A DNA stretch of 64,000 nucleotides from Arenibacter aquaticus (GCF_003957295.1 NZ_RQPJ01000003.1:315125-379124); one strand, 5' to 3'. Counted from the first letter of the stretch, positions 46,765 through 56,004 are shown. The notes: generated by a model from the sequence alone, not told the origin. Translations and numbers: made by a program.

Positions 46765-48339
46765 CTACTCCGCACCGTTAATTCGCTCCATCCACTGCTT
46801 CCGCTCTGCGCTTTCATAATGCTCCTTGGATCTAATGGGCGGTATATGGTGCTGCCCAAGAGGTATTAAAGAGCTCTTGGGAAAATCGATGGGATTGGAT
46901 GGGATAAAGGACCTCAACTGGGATTTAACGGACTGCAAGCTATCTACCTCTTCCAGGTTGTACCATTCGTCCGGATCGTTATCAAGATTATACAGTTCAC
47001 TGTACCCATCTATATAGTCTATAAAATGCCAATTTTTGTAGCGTACGGAATAACTACCGTAATCATAGGTGGTAATTATGGGCCTTGGCACTTCCTTTTC
47101 GGGATCTTGCAATATAGGCCTAAGGCTCACCCCATCCATATCCTCCTTTTCAGGCAGGTTACAAAGATCTACCAAGGTGGGGTAGATATCCATCAGCGAG
47201 CTAAGGTTGTGCGTTGCTATGCCATTCTTGGATCCCATAGGCATTTTTTCAAGCTGCTTGGGCACCTTGATCATCAATACGGAACGTATAACGTTTTCCC
47301 ACAAGGCAAATTTTCGCCAATGTTTTTTTTCTCCCAATTGCCACCCATGATCGGACCAAAGCACCACAATGGTATTATCGGCATAGGGGCTTTGCTCCAA
47401 TGCCTGCAAAAGCCTGCCTACCATAGCATCTGAAAAAGCTACGGAGGCAAGGTAACCTTGGATGGCTTTTTTCCATTGGCCTGCCTCGGTTACATGCTTG
47501 TGATAATTACCCCCTCGGGATATCAATTCCTTTGCAAAGGGACCCAAATCCGTGGTATCGCCTTCCATCAGGTTTGGCAATTCTATCTCCTCCAAAGGAA
47601 ACATATCATAGTACTTTTGCGGCACGTACCAGGGAAGATGGGGCCTATAAATTCCCGCGGCAAAAAAGAAAGGCTTGTCATGTTCCTTTCCTATCTGCTC
47701 GGAAATAAAGTCTACGGTCTTATAATCGCCCATTTCTTTCTCCTCAACATCCAATCCGCCCCAATCAAACATACTGTACATATGTTCAAAAGGCTTCATA
47801 TTTACGGGGGTCTGCTCAGGAAAAGGATTTTCTGGCATAGGCTTCTTTATGGCCGGATAGTAGTCATCCCATCCCAAGGTATCTACTTGACTATAGTGGA
47901 ATATTTTTCCCGCCCCTACCGTGCGGTAGCCATTGTTCTTAAAATGTTGCCCCAGGGTAAGGGTATTGGCAAGCTTTGGCACCTTTCTCCAATCCTGATA
48001 ATTGGAATACATTCCGGAATTATAGGTATGCACCCCAGTTAGAACAGCCGATCTTGAAGGGTTGCAACCGGGACTAGGGCAGTAATTCTTGGTAAAATTA
48101 ACCGAGTTTTTGGCAAATGCATCCAGATTGGGGGTGATGGTCTGCGAACTACCCCCAAGTGGCCGAATCCAATCGTTCATATCATCCAATGAAATAAACA
48201 ACACATTTGGATGGGCTAGCAATTGCTGCTCTTTTTCCTTTTTATCATTCTTACAGCCTACTATCAACAGTGAGAAGAAAACAAGGCTCAGTTTAACGAC
48301 TTTTCCCAAGGAGTGGGTTCTAGATTCAATATAGGTCAT
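46765..48339 (-). CDS. Lipoprotein sulfatase, S1 family, iduronate-2-sulfatase-like (CNPSR)
   Basis: 524 aa; lipoprotein signal LLIVGC (Cys29). Motifs: SLDDMNDWIRPLGG, C92-N-P-S-R-SAVLTG, GAGKIFHY (GKIFH instead of GKWH), GIYRPHLPWYVPQKYYDMFP and WSDHGWQLGEKKHW. LDDMNDW, GKIFH and RPHLPW together are characteristic of the iduronate-2-sulfatase-like subgroup of S1. Marine members have been assigned to several algal glycans, so action on a sulfated uronic acid or a sulfated neutral sugar is possible. It stands alone with long flanks (313 and >1000 bp), so it probably has its own promoter. Confidence 0.9.
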   Translation of the reverse strand: MTYIESRTHSLGKVVKLSLVFFSLLIVGCKNDKKEKEQQLLAHPNVLFISLDDMNDWIRPLGGSSQTITPNLDAFAKNSVNFTKNYCPSPGCNPSRSAVLTGVHTYNSGMYSNYQDWRKVPKLANTLTLGQHFKNNGYRTVGAGKIFHYSQVDTLGWDDYYPAIKKPMPENPFPEQTPVNMKPFEHMYSMFDWGGLDVEEKEMGDYKTVDFISEQIGKEHDKPFFFAAGIYRPHLPWYVPQKYYDMFPLEEIELPNLMEGDTTDLGPFAKELISRGGNYHKHVTEAGQWKKAIQGYLASVAFSDAMVGRLLQALEQSPYADNTIVVLWSDHGWQLGEKKHWRKFALWENVIRSVLMIKVPKQLEKMPMGSKNGIATHNLSSLMDIYPTLVDLCNLPEKEDMDGVSLRPILQDPEKEVPRPIITTYDYGSYSVRYKNWHFIDYIDGYSELYNLDNDPDEWYNLEEVDSLQSVKSQLRSFIPSNPIDFPKSSLIPLGQHHIPPIRSKEHYESAERKQWMERINGAE

Positions 48340-48662
48340 GGCAGGGGTTTGTTTAATTTATAATTCCTTTATTTAGGACAATAACTTTTGGCCAGCACTT
48401 CAAAGCTAGTTTAAGGCATAAGCTGTACTACCTGGCGCGGCTATTAGTAGCTTAAAAAATGTTCCCATTTTTTGGTTTTAAAAGGAGTCTCTTAATAAGA
48501 CAACAGCATTTTATTGGGATACAGCTTTAGACTAGCAAAGTTAATGTCCAAAGTAAAAAAATATCAACTAATAAATAGTGGATGATATTAACCGATAGAT
48601 GGCATATTTAAACAATTGAACTAGTAGTATTGTAGGGTTGCGACCGTCAAATTCATACGGCA

Positions 48663-49110
48663 GTCACTTCGACATGAGCCCTTTTTCGGGCGATTGAGAA
48701 GTCGCACATATCAGGAAGGAGCCGCTTGTGTGATTTAGCTCATGGCATTTCTATTTTACGGGTATTCGTGAATCTCCTACCTCGATTTCATCGGACAATT
48801 AAGAAATGGATGAATCTGAAAAAATTTGTTTGGATTGAAATTGCCAGGAACCACCTACCTCACAATTCTTGTTCTGTTCATTTTTTGCATCGCCAAAAAA
48901 ACGAACCAAAAAACGCTAGGCTAATTTTTCTTTTCTTGAAATCTACGGACTTTCCACAGCCCAAGCGCCCAGGCCGCTTTCACTAGGGTGAAATGCTCTA
49001 TGGACGCCTTCCCCCGCCCAGTGTAAAAATCCTTGATTTACTACTAAAATAAAAATAGGCCGTTTCTTTGATCCATTAACATTTATAGTGTAGATAAATC
49101 ATTGTTCGTT
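48663..49110 (+). repeat. Long dispersed intergenic repeat, copy A
   Basis: It begins with the hairpin element (48663-48711, GTCACTTCGAC ... GAAGTCGCACATAT) and continues to about 49110. Bases ~48866-49016 match ~63720-63870 almost base for base, and flanking parts match at a lower level. A frame of about 50 codons ending in PGRFH is shared by both copies, but homology continues past its stop and the N-terminal part is frameshifted here, so it is not called as a gene. The rest of 48340-49406 has no gene. Confidence 0.75.
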
Positions 49111-49303
49111 ATTGAATGCCCTTCAACTTTGTCTTAAAGTCAATTGTAAAGCAGATCTTCTTCCGTTGTGGAGATGACATGGCCGTAAAGAATTATTGAA
49201 GCCTTGGAAATAATTTAAGCCATGGCATCGGTTCCTAAGGTTGAACACGATGAATTGCATAGGTTGATATTGTGTGGATAGCGCAGTCCAGGTTCGACAG
49301 GTT

Positions 49304-49329
49304 GAGCCTGCCTGGCGGCAGACAGGCTC
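49304..49329 (-). repeat. REP-like palindrome, copy 2
   Basis: GAGCCTG and CAGGCTC pair perfectly, with an inner TGCC/GGCA stem. The minus strand matches copy 1 at 6640-6662 except for two central bases. It lies 78 bp beyond the stop codon of the peroxidase gene. Confidence 0.6.
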
Positions 49330-49406
49330 GAGGAGACATTAAACATGCCAGAAGAAATAATAAACGAGCTCGATGAGAAAGCAAAACAACCTTAATCCTT
49401 AACCAA

Positions 49407-51302
49407 TCAATCCCCCCTATCCCCATAGTCAGTTACATCCGATAGCGTCTCCATAAAAGCAATAATATCCTTAATTTCCTGATTGGATAGCTCCAAGGGC
49501 GCATCGGGCAAGGTTTGGTTTTTAATTTCCAAGCCCATACCTGCCCCTCCCCCAAGGTTGTAAAACGCCAGTACCTCTTCCAATGTCACAAATGAACCGT
49601 TGTGCATGTAGGGGGCCGTTTCGCTTATATTTCTAACGGTAACCGTTTTAAAGGAGTTTTTAAAATAGGGGTGATTATCCAATGAAAAACCATTGTCCAT
49701 TCGCCCCAAATCTGTATCCAACTGTGGCGCAATGGTATCAAAACCTTGGGTAATGCCCAACACCTCCGATTCCGATTCCATATAAAAAGGAGGAACGGTA
49801 CCATTGAAGACCGGGGCAAAATGACAACTTCCGCAGGCCGCTTTCCCCATAAACAGATTAAAGCCCCGCTTGGCATTCTCGGGATACTCCTCGGTTTCGT
49901 TACGCACATATTTATCAAACGGACTGTTCAATGACTTTAAGGAGTTTACATAGGCCGCAATGGCATTACTTATAGAACGCTGATTTATATCCTCCTTGTA
50001 AATACCCCCATAGGCCTCTTTAAACAGCCTAATATAATTGGTATCCTTTTTTAGTTTATCTACAATTGCATCAAAACTGGTATTGAACTCCAAATCGTTA
50101 TCTATCACATGTACCACTTGTCTTTCAAGGTCGAACGCCCTCATGTCCCAAAAATAACGGGTGGAATAGCCTGCACCCAACAAGGTTGGTGCATTCCTAT
50201 CCGTAAACACCCCTTTTTGATTGGATACACTTTTGGGCAAACCATCGGTAAAAGCTTTTTTAGGATTATGACAGCTGACACAGGACATCACATTGTTATT
50301 GGAGAGCCGAGGATCCTTAAACAACAATTCACCCAAGGCTATGGTCTTGGGGTTATCCAAAGGCAAATACACCAGTTCTGAATAAAAATCCGTATCCAGA
50401 AAATTGATATCGAAGATATTCTTGGCCTGATAGTTTTGGGCATGCTTCTTATAAGGCTCTAGCCTTATATTATTTACATTTTGAAATTCCAACAAGGCCG
50501 CATACAAGGGGTTGACCACTTCTTTTAAAAATGTCAACCTATCAAAATCATTAAAACTTATATCGGCATTTAATCTTTCCTTTCCCTTTGTAAAGAGTTT
50601 TTTAATGGCTTCAAATTCGCCCTTGGCCTCTGGCAAAATACCTATTTCAAAAAAGGAAAAGGTGTTTTCCATACTTTGCCAACTCACGGCACTTTCTTCC
50701 AAAGCATTTACGGAACCAGGCGTATCAAAGCCGGTTATCCCCAGCGTAAAGGTCCTAACGATACCTGACCGGATACACTCAATTATCTGGCTCGACTTAA
50801 AATTGACCGGGAAATGTATTTTAGCAATAAAATCTACCCGCTCTTTGAGTCCGTTGGCCAATTCCCGTATGTGTTTCAGATTTTCCTGGGAAGCCTCTTC
50901 ATACACAGCTTCATCCAATGCCTGTAATCCGCAGGGTTCAATAACCGCACCGGCTTCAAAATGCTCGCTTACCTTGGGCAAAGGTGCCCCATTTATATAA
51001 GTACCATTGTAAAAGGTCTGGTAGTAATCAAAAATAAATTCGATCTTCTTATAGACCAACCTTGTTTTTTCTACCTGCCTTTTCAGGGTTTCCCACTCGC
51101 TCAAAGAGCTTGCACTGTTGGCCAGGGTTGCCAATGTATCCACCTCATCTTGAAAGCCGTGAAAATTGGCCGCATATAATGCTGCAACCTTTTCCGGAAT
51201 AACATCCATTTTATACGGATGGGTCCGGTTCCTGGCCGACAACATCAACAAACCAATAAAAATTGAACCCAATAAAATGCTTGTCCTTTTCATTTTCAAC
51301 AA
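49407..51302 (-). CDS. Di-haem cytochrome c peroxidase (MauG/CcpA type) with N-terminal helical domain
   Basis: 631 aa with an N-terminal hydrophobic export signal. Residues ~35-285 are an alpha-helical domain resembling imelysin-type or other four-helix modules (not certain). The di-haem peroxidase domain starts ~320: first haem motif CVSCH at 341-345, second CGSCH at 490-494, with RNAPTLLGAGYSTRYFWDMRA and TVRNISETAPYMHNGSF between and after them. Family members use c-type haems in the periplasm to reduce H2O2 or oxidise substrates. It lies 115 bp downstream of the phosphatase gene on the same strand and may be co-expressed with the TPR and phosphatase genes. Confidence 0.88.
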   Translation of the reverse strand: MLKMKRTSILLGSIFIGLLMLSARNRTHPYKMDVIPEKVAALYAANFHGFQDEVDTLATLANSASSLSEWETLKRQVEKTRLVYKKIEFIFDYYQTFYNGTYINGAPLPKVSEHFEAGAVIEPCGLQALDEAVYEEASQENLKHIRELANGLKERVDFIAKIHFPVNFKSSQIIECIRSGIVRTFTLGITGFDTPGSVNALEESAVSWQSMENTFSFFEIGILPEAKGEFEAIKKLFTKGKERLNADISFNDFDRLTFLKEVVNPLYAALLEFQNVNNIRLEPYKKHAQNYQAKNIFDINFLDTDFYSELVYLPLDNPKTIALGELLFKDPRLSNNNVMSCVSCHNPKKAFTDGLPKSVSNQKGVFTDRNAPTLLGAGYSTRYFWDMRAFDLERQVVHVIDNDLEFNTSFDAIVDKLKKDTNYIRLFKEAYGGIYKEDINQRSISNAIAAYVNSLKSLNSPFDKYVRNETEEYPENAKRGFNLFMGKAACGSCHFAPVFNGTVPPFYMESESEVLGITQGFDTIAPQLDTDLGRMDNGFSLDNHPYFKNSFKTVTVRNISETAPYMHNGSFVTLEEVLAFYNLGGGAGMGLEIKNQTLPDAPLELSNQEIKDIIAFMETLSDVTDYGDRGD

Positions 51303-51417
51303 CCGCTTTTCACCATTTCTGGGCTTTTTAATACCGCCAGCCTTGCTTTCCTACTTTGGCCAAAACCTCCAATGAATACTATGGAAGACTAATATAAACA
51401 GTAGCCTTTTTGCCAAT

Positions 51418-53088
51418 CTATTCTATGGTCACAGATTCGCTATAGGTGTTTTCATTAGTCACGATTTCCATAACATACAGGCCTTTTGGCATCTTGCCCA
51501 CATTGATGGATTTCTTTCTACTCTTCTTTACCAGTTTCCCAATGTTGTTATAGATTTTTACCTTCTTTAGTCGCTCATTATTATCCAGTTTAAGTTGCAC
51601 CAATTCCTTGTCGGCATCATAACGGAGTATATCACTTTTAGGAATGGAATTACTGGCGTCCGCTTTAAGACTTATTCCGGCCTTGTTGATGGTAAAATAA
51701 TCATCAATACCATCATTATCCCTAATGAACTTTACGGTCAGGTTTTGTCCGCCCTTACCATCGTCTTCCACCTCCATAACACAGGATCCCAGTTGGTTCA
51801 AGGAAACGGACATGGCTTTGTGGTTTAGGTCGCCCCCGGATATTTTACCGGCAGATCCCGTAGTTATGTATACGGCTCCTTCAGTGGCCACACTCGTTTT
51901 TTGGTATGCCCCATCGCTATCCGCTTTCCCGTCTCCAAAACCATTGGCACCAACGGTATGTCCGCCCTTAGAAATTTCATCCGGGTTAAAGGTATTGGCA
52001 AACCCGTAATGGCCGTTCAAGAAATAAGAGCGCTCATAGGAATGGCTATGCCCGTTTAAGATAAGGTCCACTCCGTTATCTTCCATCATGGGCATAAAAT
52101 TTTGCCGCATTTCAATTAGTCGGTCTTCGGTATCGGAGTCATGGGACCCTTTGGTGTATATGGGGTGATGAAACAAGGTCACTATCCAATCTTGTTTGGT
52201 GTTCTGAATATCGGCCAGTGTCCAGTTGTACATAGCACCTCCAACCTCTCTGTTGGTATGGTGAGAGTCCAGTATTATAAAGTGAATATTGGCATAATCA
52301 AAAGAATAATAGGCCTCTGTCCCTGAGGCGGTACCACCGGCCTGGGCGCCAGTAGGAAAGGTAAATATATCATAGTAGGGACCGGATTGTGTGGCAGAAT
52401 CGGCCGACTTACCATCATGGTTACCCAAACAGGACCAAGCTACGGATTTTTTCAACATATCGTCATAAATATCAAAAAAGGCATTCTGATATTCCTCATC
52501 CGTACCACTACCATAGGCGTTATCCCCTAGAAACAACATCATATCGGTCTTACCGGTATTTTGGGGTGCATTGTCCACATAGTCGTAATAGGCATCCCTT
52601 ACGTTCCGCTGGTTATTATTGGCGGTCCCTGCATCCCCCAAAATCCATGCACGTACAAATTGTTTTGTACCGGCAACAGGCGATGTAATGACATACATAT
52701 CGCCAGAATCACTTTCGGACAAAACACCTGATTTATTACCGATATTGAAATAATATTTGGTATTTGGATTTAGACCGGACAAGGTAACCACATGCTCGGT
52801 TGTTAAAGCATCATAGGATACTTTCTTGGATAAAGATTTTAGTTCCGTACCGTAATGCACAACAGATTCAGTTGGGCTATTGGTTCTCCATTTTACCACA
52901 ACAGATGTTGGGGTCCCACTTTGCAAGTAAGGACCTCTTTCTACCTCAACGGAAGCAGCATGCTGTGGAAGGCCAATAGTATTGGTTGCCGCAACAGTAC
53001 TTACATTGGGAAGATCTGCAACGGAGGTTTGCGCAACTGAATAGGCCGAAAATAGGGCCACTAATAAAAAGGTACTTTTTTTGATCAT
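51418..53088 (-). CDS. Purple acid phosphatase-like metallophosphoesterase with T9SS sorting domain
   Basis: 556 aa with signal peptide (LFSAYSVAQ). N-terminal fibronectin-like purple-acid-phosphatase domain (~45-130, GPYLQSGTPTSVVVKWRTN). Metallophosphatase motifs in order: WILGDAGTA, MLFLGDNAYGSG, SCLGNHDG, FHHPIYTKGSHD and NGHSHSYERS. The last ~80 residues are a type A C-terminal sorting domain (VKIYNNIGKLVKK, MPKGLYVMEI) that directs secretion through the type IX system. It is the only such domain recognised in the window. The start overlaps the end of the TPR gene by 4 bp (ATGA), so the two are translationally coupled. It probably releases phosphate from esters outside the cell. Confidence 0.93.
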   Translation of the reverse strand: MIKKSTFLLVALFSAYSVAQTSVADLPNVSTVAATNTIGLPQHAASVEVERGPYLQSGTPTSVVVKWRTNSPTESVVHYGTELKSLSKKVSYDALTTEHVVTLSGLNPNTKYYFNIGNKSGVLSESDSGDMYVITSPVAGTKQFVRAWILGDAGTANNNQRNVRDAYYDYVDNAPQNTGKTDMMLFLGDNAYGSGTDEEYQNAFFDIYDDMLKKSVAWSCLGNHDGKSADSATQSGPYYDIFTFPTGAQAGGTASGTEAYYSFDYANIHFIILDSHHTNREVGGAMYNWTLADIQNTKQDWIVTLFHHPIYTKGSHDSDTEDRLIEMRQNFMPMMEDNGVDLILNGHSHSYERSYFLNGHYGFANTFNPDEISKGGHTVGANGFGDGKADSDGAYQKTSVATEGAVYITTGSAGKISGGDLNHKAMSVSLNQLGSCVMEVEDDGKGGQNLTVKFIRDNDGIDDYFTINKAGISLKADASNSIPKSDILRYDADKELVQLKLDNNERLKKVKIYNNIGKLVKKSRKKSINVGKMPKGLYVMEIVTNENTYSESVTIE

Positions 53089-53954
53089 GATTTCTGGTTG
53101 TTGATTATACTTTCCAAGCTCTTTATTTGTTCTTTTAATTCTATTACTGCACTCATATTTTTAAACCTTGTATCCAATTGCCGAATAGCAGCGCTGGCCA
53201 ATTTTAGGGATATAAAGGCCTCATGCGGTTTATCAATTTCCGTTAAATACATTGCCTTCCTATAATACCAGAACTCCTTTCTATTGTATTCAAGGATAAA
53301 ATAATTGTATTGTTCCAGGGCCTTTTCGGTTTGATGGGAATCTTTTAAATAGTCCAATTTTCTAAGCTGAAGCGATAAGGTATGCGGCCCCAGTTTGTCC
53401 AGCCCCAATTGGATGGCTTCTAAGGCATCTTTATAATTTTTATTGTTTTCGGTGAGAATAATGTTGCTGTACTCCAAAATATCCTCTGGACGTATATCGG
53501 TCATATTATGGATCACATAACGGTAGGCCTTCAAGGACTTTTTGTAGGATTTTAGTTGGAATAATATTTGGGCCTGCAGTTTTTTAGCCTTTACGTCCTT
53601 ACTGTCCAATTCCAAAAAGGAGGCAATACTATTTAGGGCCTGGTCATAGTCTTGGGTTAAGTAATGCACCTCGGCAATATTATAATGTACCGACTTATCG
53701 GTATTTCCCAAGGATTGTGATTTATGGTAATCTTTCAGTGCAGAGTCGTACTCCATATGCTGTTGGTACAGCAGCCCCCTTTGGTAATACAATTCAAAAT
53801 TGTTGGGATCTTCGGAAATCTCAATGGTTTTTTCCGCTATCCGTATGCTTAAATCCCCATGGGCAAACATTGGCATGGAAAGCGATAAAAATAGAAGTAA
53901 TAGTAAGCCTCTTTTTACCACGAAAAGTATAGCCTCCTTCTTATTAAACATCAT
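53085..53954 (-). CDS. Exported TPR-repeat protein
   Basis: 289 aa with a signal peptide (LSLSMPMFAHG). About five tetratricopeptide repeats, e.g. PNNFELYYQRGLLYQQHMEYD, DKSVHYNIAEVHYLTQDYDQA and YRKAMYLTEIDKPHEAF; these form a helical scaffold for protein contact. It is the first gene of the group TPR-phosphatase-peroxidase, overlapping the phosphatase by 4 bp. It may serve as a chaperone or partner of the phosphatase; that is inference from coupling alone. Confidence 0.85.
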   Translation of the reverse strand: MMFNKKEAILFVVKRGLLLLLFLSLSMPMFAHGDLSIRIAEKTIEISEDPNNFELYYQRGLLYQQHMEYDSALKDYHKSQSLGNTDKSVHYNIAEVHYLTQDYDQALNSIASFLELDSKDVKAKKLQAQILFQLKSYKKSLKAYRYVIHNMTDIRPEDILEYSNIILTENNKNYKDALEAIQLGLDKLGPHTLSLQLRKLDYLKDSHQTEKALEQYNYFILEYNRKEFWYYRKAMYLTEIDKPHEAFISLKLASAAIRQLDTRFKNMSAVIELKEQIKSLESIINNQKS

Positions 53955-54225
53955 TTGTATTGGTTAACATAATTTCCTTCCCCTCAGAATTTTTCCATCA
54001 GATTTAAAATAGGCCATGTACTGTCCTAAAGAACTACATTTTCAACCTATATATCCCCCTCCTTCGTTTAAGTTCTCATTTTAAGATGGAATATTAGCAA
54101 TTTTAAGGGCTCTAAAACCCTACTATCAAACGTATTCAAACAAAGTCAAAGCTGTTTTTCTGCTGCGTTAATTTTTTGTTAAAAATGAAAAGGGGACGAA
54201 CCAAATTTCAATTCATATCATTCCC

Positions 54226-54261
54226 CAAAAAAACAGGCGTTCACTTTCTGTAAACGCTTGT
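54226..54261 (-). terminator. Terminator after small lipoprotein gene
   Basis: On the minus strand ACAAGCGTT pairs with AACGCCTGT (one G-T pair), 11-nt loop, followed by seven T. It lies 30 bp beyond the stop codon. The adjoining 53955-54225 shows nothing else but AT-rich flank and the TPR gene's promoter side. Confidence 0.75.
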
Positions 54262-54290
54262 TATAAATTCCTAATTAATGGTAAGGCAAA

Positions 54291-54449
54291 TTAATCTGAA
54301 TCAGGATTTTTGTCAACATCACCATCATCGCCTTCCGTGGCCGAAAGGTTTTCATATAAGCTATCGGTTTCTGCATAACTATCATCATCGCAAGCAAAAA
54401 AGGACATATTAGTAACTACAAGGACTATTATAAAGGCTATTTTTTTCAT
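54291..54449 (-). CDS. Tiny acidic lipoprotein, unknown
   Basis: 52 aa from ATG 54449; a longer frame starts at 54500, but the shorter one begins directly with a lipoprotein signal (VTNMSFFAC). The mature part of about 33 residues is very acidic (DDDSYAET ... GDDGDVDKNPDSD) and has no recognised domain. Its own terminator follows. Small acidic lipoproteins like this are common in flavobacteria without known function. Confidence 0.65.
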   Translation of the reverse strand: MKKIAFIIVLVVTNMSFFACDDDSYAETDSLYENLSATEGDDGDVDKNPDSD

Positions 54450-54727
54450 GTTTTGGTTTTTAAAAATTGGACATAGGTGTTGCTGTTCGGACTGGTCCAA
54501 ATATTTTTTAGCAACACATTGAGAGTGTTGGAGTACTCCTTTTTTTTTGTTGGGAAGTGGAAAACGTATGCAGAAACTAGGAGCTACTTCCCAATGGCTA
54601 TTCGCTTACTACATTTGTTTTCCCTTGGTGTAATTGATATGCTATCATGACTACATCAACAATTACAAGGCAAAGAAATGGGGTTTGGTTAAGAAGGACT
54701 GGAAACCCCATGGAAAAGAAATTCCAG

Positions 54728-54757
54728 TTGTTTTTTTCCATGGAATTTCCAAATTTG
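54728..54757 (+). promoter_or_regulatory. Possible Bacteroidota-type promoter
   Basis: TTG at 54728-54730 and CAAATTTG at 54750-54757 (one mismatch to TAnnTTTG) are 19 bp apart, which fits the Bacteroidota -33/-7 pattern. They would start transcription about 25 bp before the 54789 gene. Confidence 0.35.
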
Positions 54758-54788
54758 TAGTAGTTTTAAGGAGCCTAGGAATAATGCT

Positions 54789-55502
54789 ATGTCTAAAGAA
54801 TTAGTAACACTTGTTTTTAAAAAAGCCGAAATAGAAATAGGGTCTTCAGTAAAAACGAGAATGGCACAATATCTTGCCGATATCCTTTTAGATGATTATA
54901 AATATCCCATCAGCGAAAGAACACTTAGGGATTATTATACTGCTTTTGTAGAAAAAGAAGAGGCGAATAATGAGGAGCTGAAACCTCAATTAATTACGTG
55001 TTTCTGCAATTATTTGGGTTATGATAATTATGCGAGCTTTGTAACGGAACACCCTTTTGAGAAAAAAGAGCTTCCTTCAAAAAGGGTTGTTGAAGTGGGG
55101 GCAGACTCTAAAAATAAGAATCGTATTATCCTATTTTCTTCTGCATTAGCCTTTACGGGTTTATCGTATTTTGGATTTGTTAAGGAAGAGGAGAACTGTA
55201 TGGTTTGGAAAGAAAATCATTATGAAAGAACGGCTTGCACGGGAGCGTCCTTAGAAAGTCCTTTAAAAGAACTAATACTTGAAGAATTTAGAAAAATTGA
55301 AAATTTTGATTCTTTGGTGGACAGAAAAACCAAAGGGAAAGAATTGTGGTATGATAAATCCAATGGGAAAGTAGAATTTTTCACCTATCATGGCTATCAT
55401 CCAGAAAATAACAAGCCTTTAAAAAGTGTAACGGATCATATATATCAAACTTATGTTTTGGATAAAAGGAAGGATGCAGAACAGATTGGACTAAAGGATT
55501 AA
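54789..55502 (+). CDS. Uncharacterised protein: N-terminal DNA-binding-like domain, one TM, C-terminal domain
   Basis: 237 aa. Residues ~1-85 look like a helical module seen at the front of many flavobacterial proteins (SVKTRMAQYLADILLDDY, ISERTLRDYYTAFVEKE, YLGYDNYASFV), compatible with helix-turn-helix recognition. A single hydrophobic segment at ~112-130 (IILFSSALAFTGLSYFGFV) is followed by a ~100-residue domain containing NCMVWKENHYERTACTG and ELWYDKSNGKVEFFTYHG. A membrane-tethered sensor or regulator is possible; no function is established. It stands at the left edge of the accessory cluster and reads toward the next gene, which is convergent. Confidence 0.7.
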   Translation: MSKELVTLVFKKAEIEIGSSVKTRMAQYLADILLDDYKYPISERTLRDYYTAFVEKEEANNEELKPQLITCFCNYLGYDNYASFVTEHPFEKKELPSKRVVEVGADSKNKNRIILFSSALAFTGLSYFGFVKEEENCMVWKENHYERTACTGASLESPLKELILEEFRKIENFDSLVDRKTKGKELWYDKSNGKVEFFTYHGYHPENNKPLKSVTDHIYQTYVLDKRKDAEQIGLKD

Positions 55503-55528
55503 CTTATAAAATTTATACAGGGTACAGT

Positions 55529-55933
55529 TTATTCATAAAGCCAATAAGAAACTCCTCCGTGATGGGAACAGGCACCTCTTCCAGTTGCCCTTGACGTTGT
55601 TCCATCATTGCAAACGGCACCGATTCTTGTCTTTACGCTGTTGGTTTTTATTTTATTATTTGAAGTTGAAATTGATGGCCTATAGTTGTAATCACTTTTA
55701 CGCTTTAAATTTTTGGGGCTGTAATAATTACTCGGATTATTCTGGACACGGTTAGAACTACTTGAATTTTGAATTAACTCAGTTTTGTTAGTTTTCCTAT
55801 CTGGAGTAGAGGCGGAATCCCTATTTACGTAGATCACAAGTAGCAAAACAGCAATTAAAATACTGGTTTTGGGATAGGTACGGGCTACACCTATGACTAT
55901 ACCGAGAAGTATGATACTAATAATCCAAGACAT
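55529..55933 (-). CDS. Small membrane protein with DUF3761-like Cys motif
   Basis: 134 aa. Two N-terminal hydrophobic stretches (~3-17 and ~23-36) anchor it in the membrane; a polar low-complexity linker (~40-95, many Ser/Asn/Lys) leads to the C-terminal block IGAVCNDGTTSRATGRGACSHHGGV with two Cys and paired His, typical of DUF3761-like tails. That block often occurs at the end of small exported proteins and may bind metal or form a disulfide. Function unknown. Confidence 0.7.
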   Translation of the reverse strand: MSWIISIILLGIVIGVARTYPKTSILIAVLLLVIYVNRDSASTPDRKTNKTELIQNSSSSNRVQNNPSNYYSPKNLKRKSDYNYRPSISTSNNKIKTNSVKTRIGAVCNDGTTSRATGRGACSHHGGVSYWLYE

Positions 55934-56004
55934 AATATATTATTGATATAAAAAGGCCATAGCCCAATTTGAACTATGACCCTTAATATTATGAAAATAT
56001 TTCC

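Noticed and set aside
47458..48042. 194-aa plus-strand ORF
   Set aside because: Antisense shadow of the iduronate-sulfatase-like gene.
48726..48986. 86-aa plus-strand ORF inside repeat copy A
   Set aside because: It shares its end with a frame in copy B, but the N-terminal part is frameshifted between copies and the DNA similarity continues past the stop codon, so the conservation is not coding-specific.
49342..49394. 16-codon plus-strand frame (MPEEIINELDEKAKQP)
   Set aside because: Too short, no supporting context or signal; chance cannot be excluded.
54512..54549. CAACAC/GTGTTG hairpin plus GGAGTACTCC and a T-run as a plus-strand terminator
   Set aside because: Stems are only 5-6 bp and no plus-strand gene precedes it; it lies in the promoter side of the small lipoprotein gene. 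Left unassigned.
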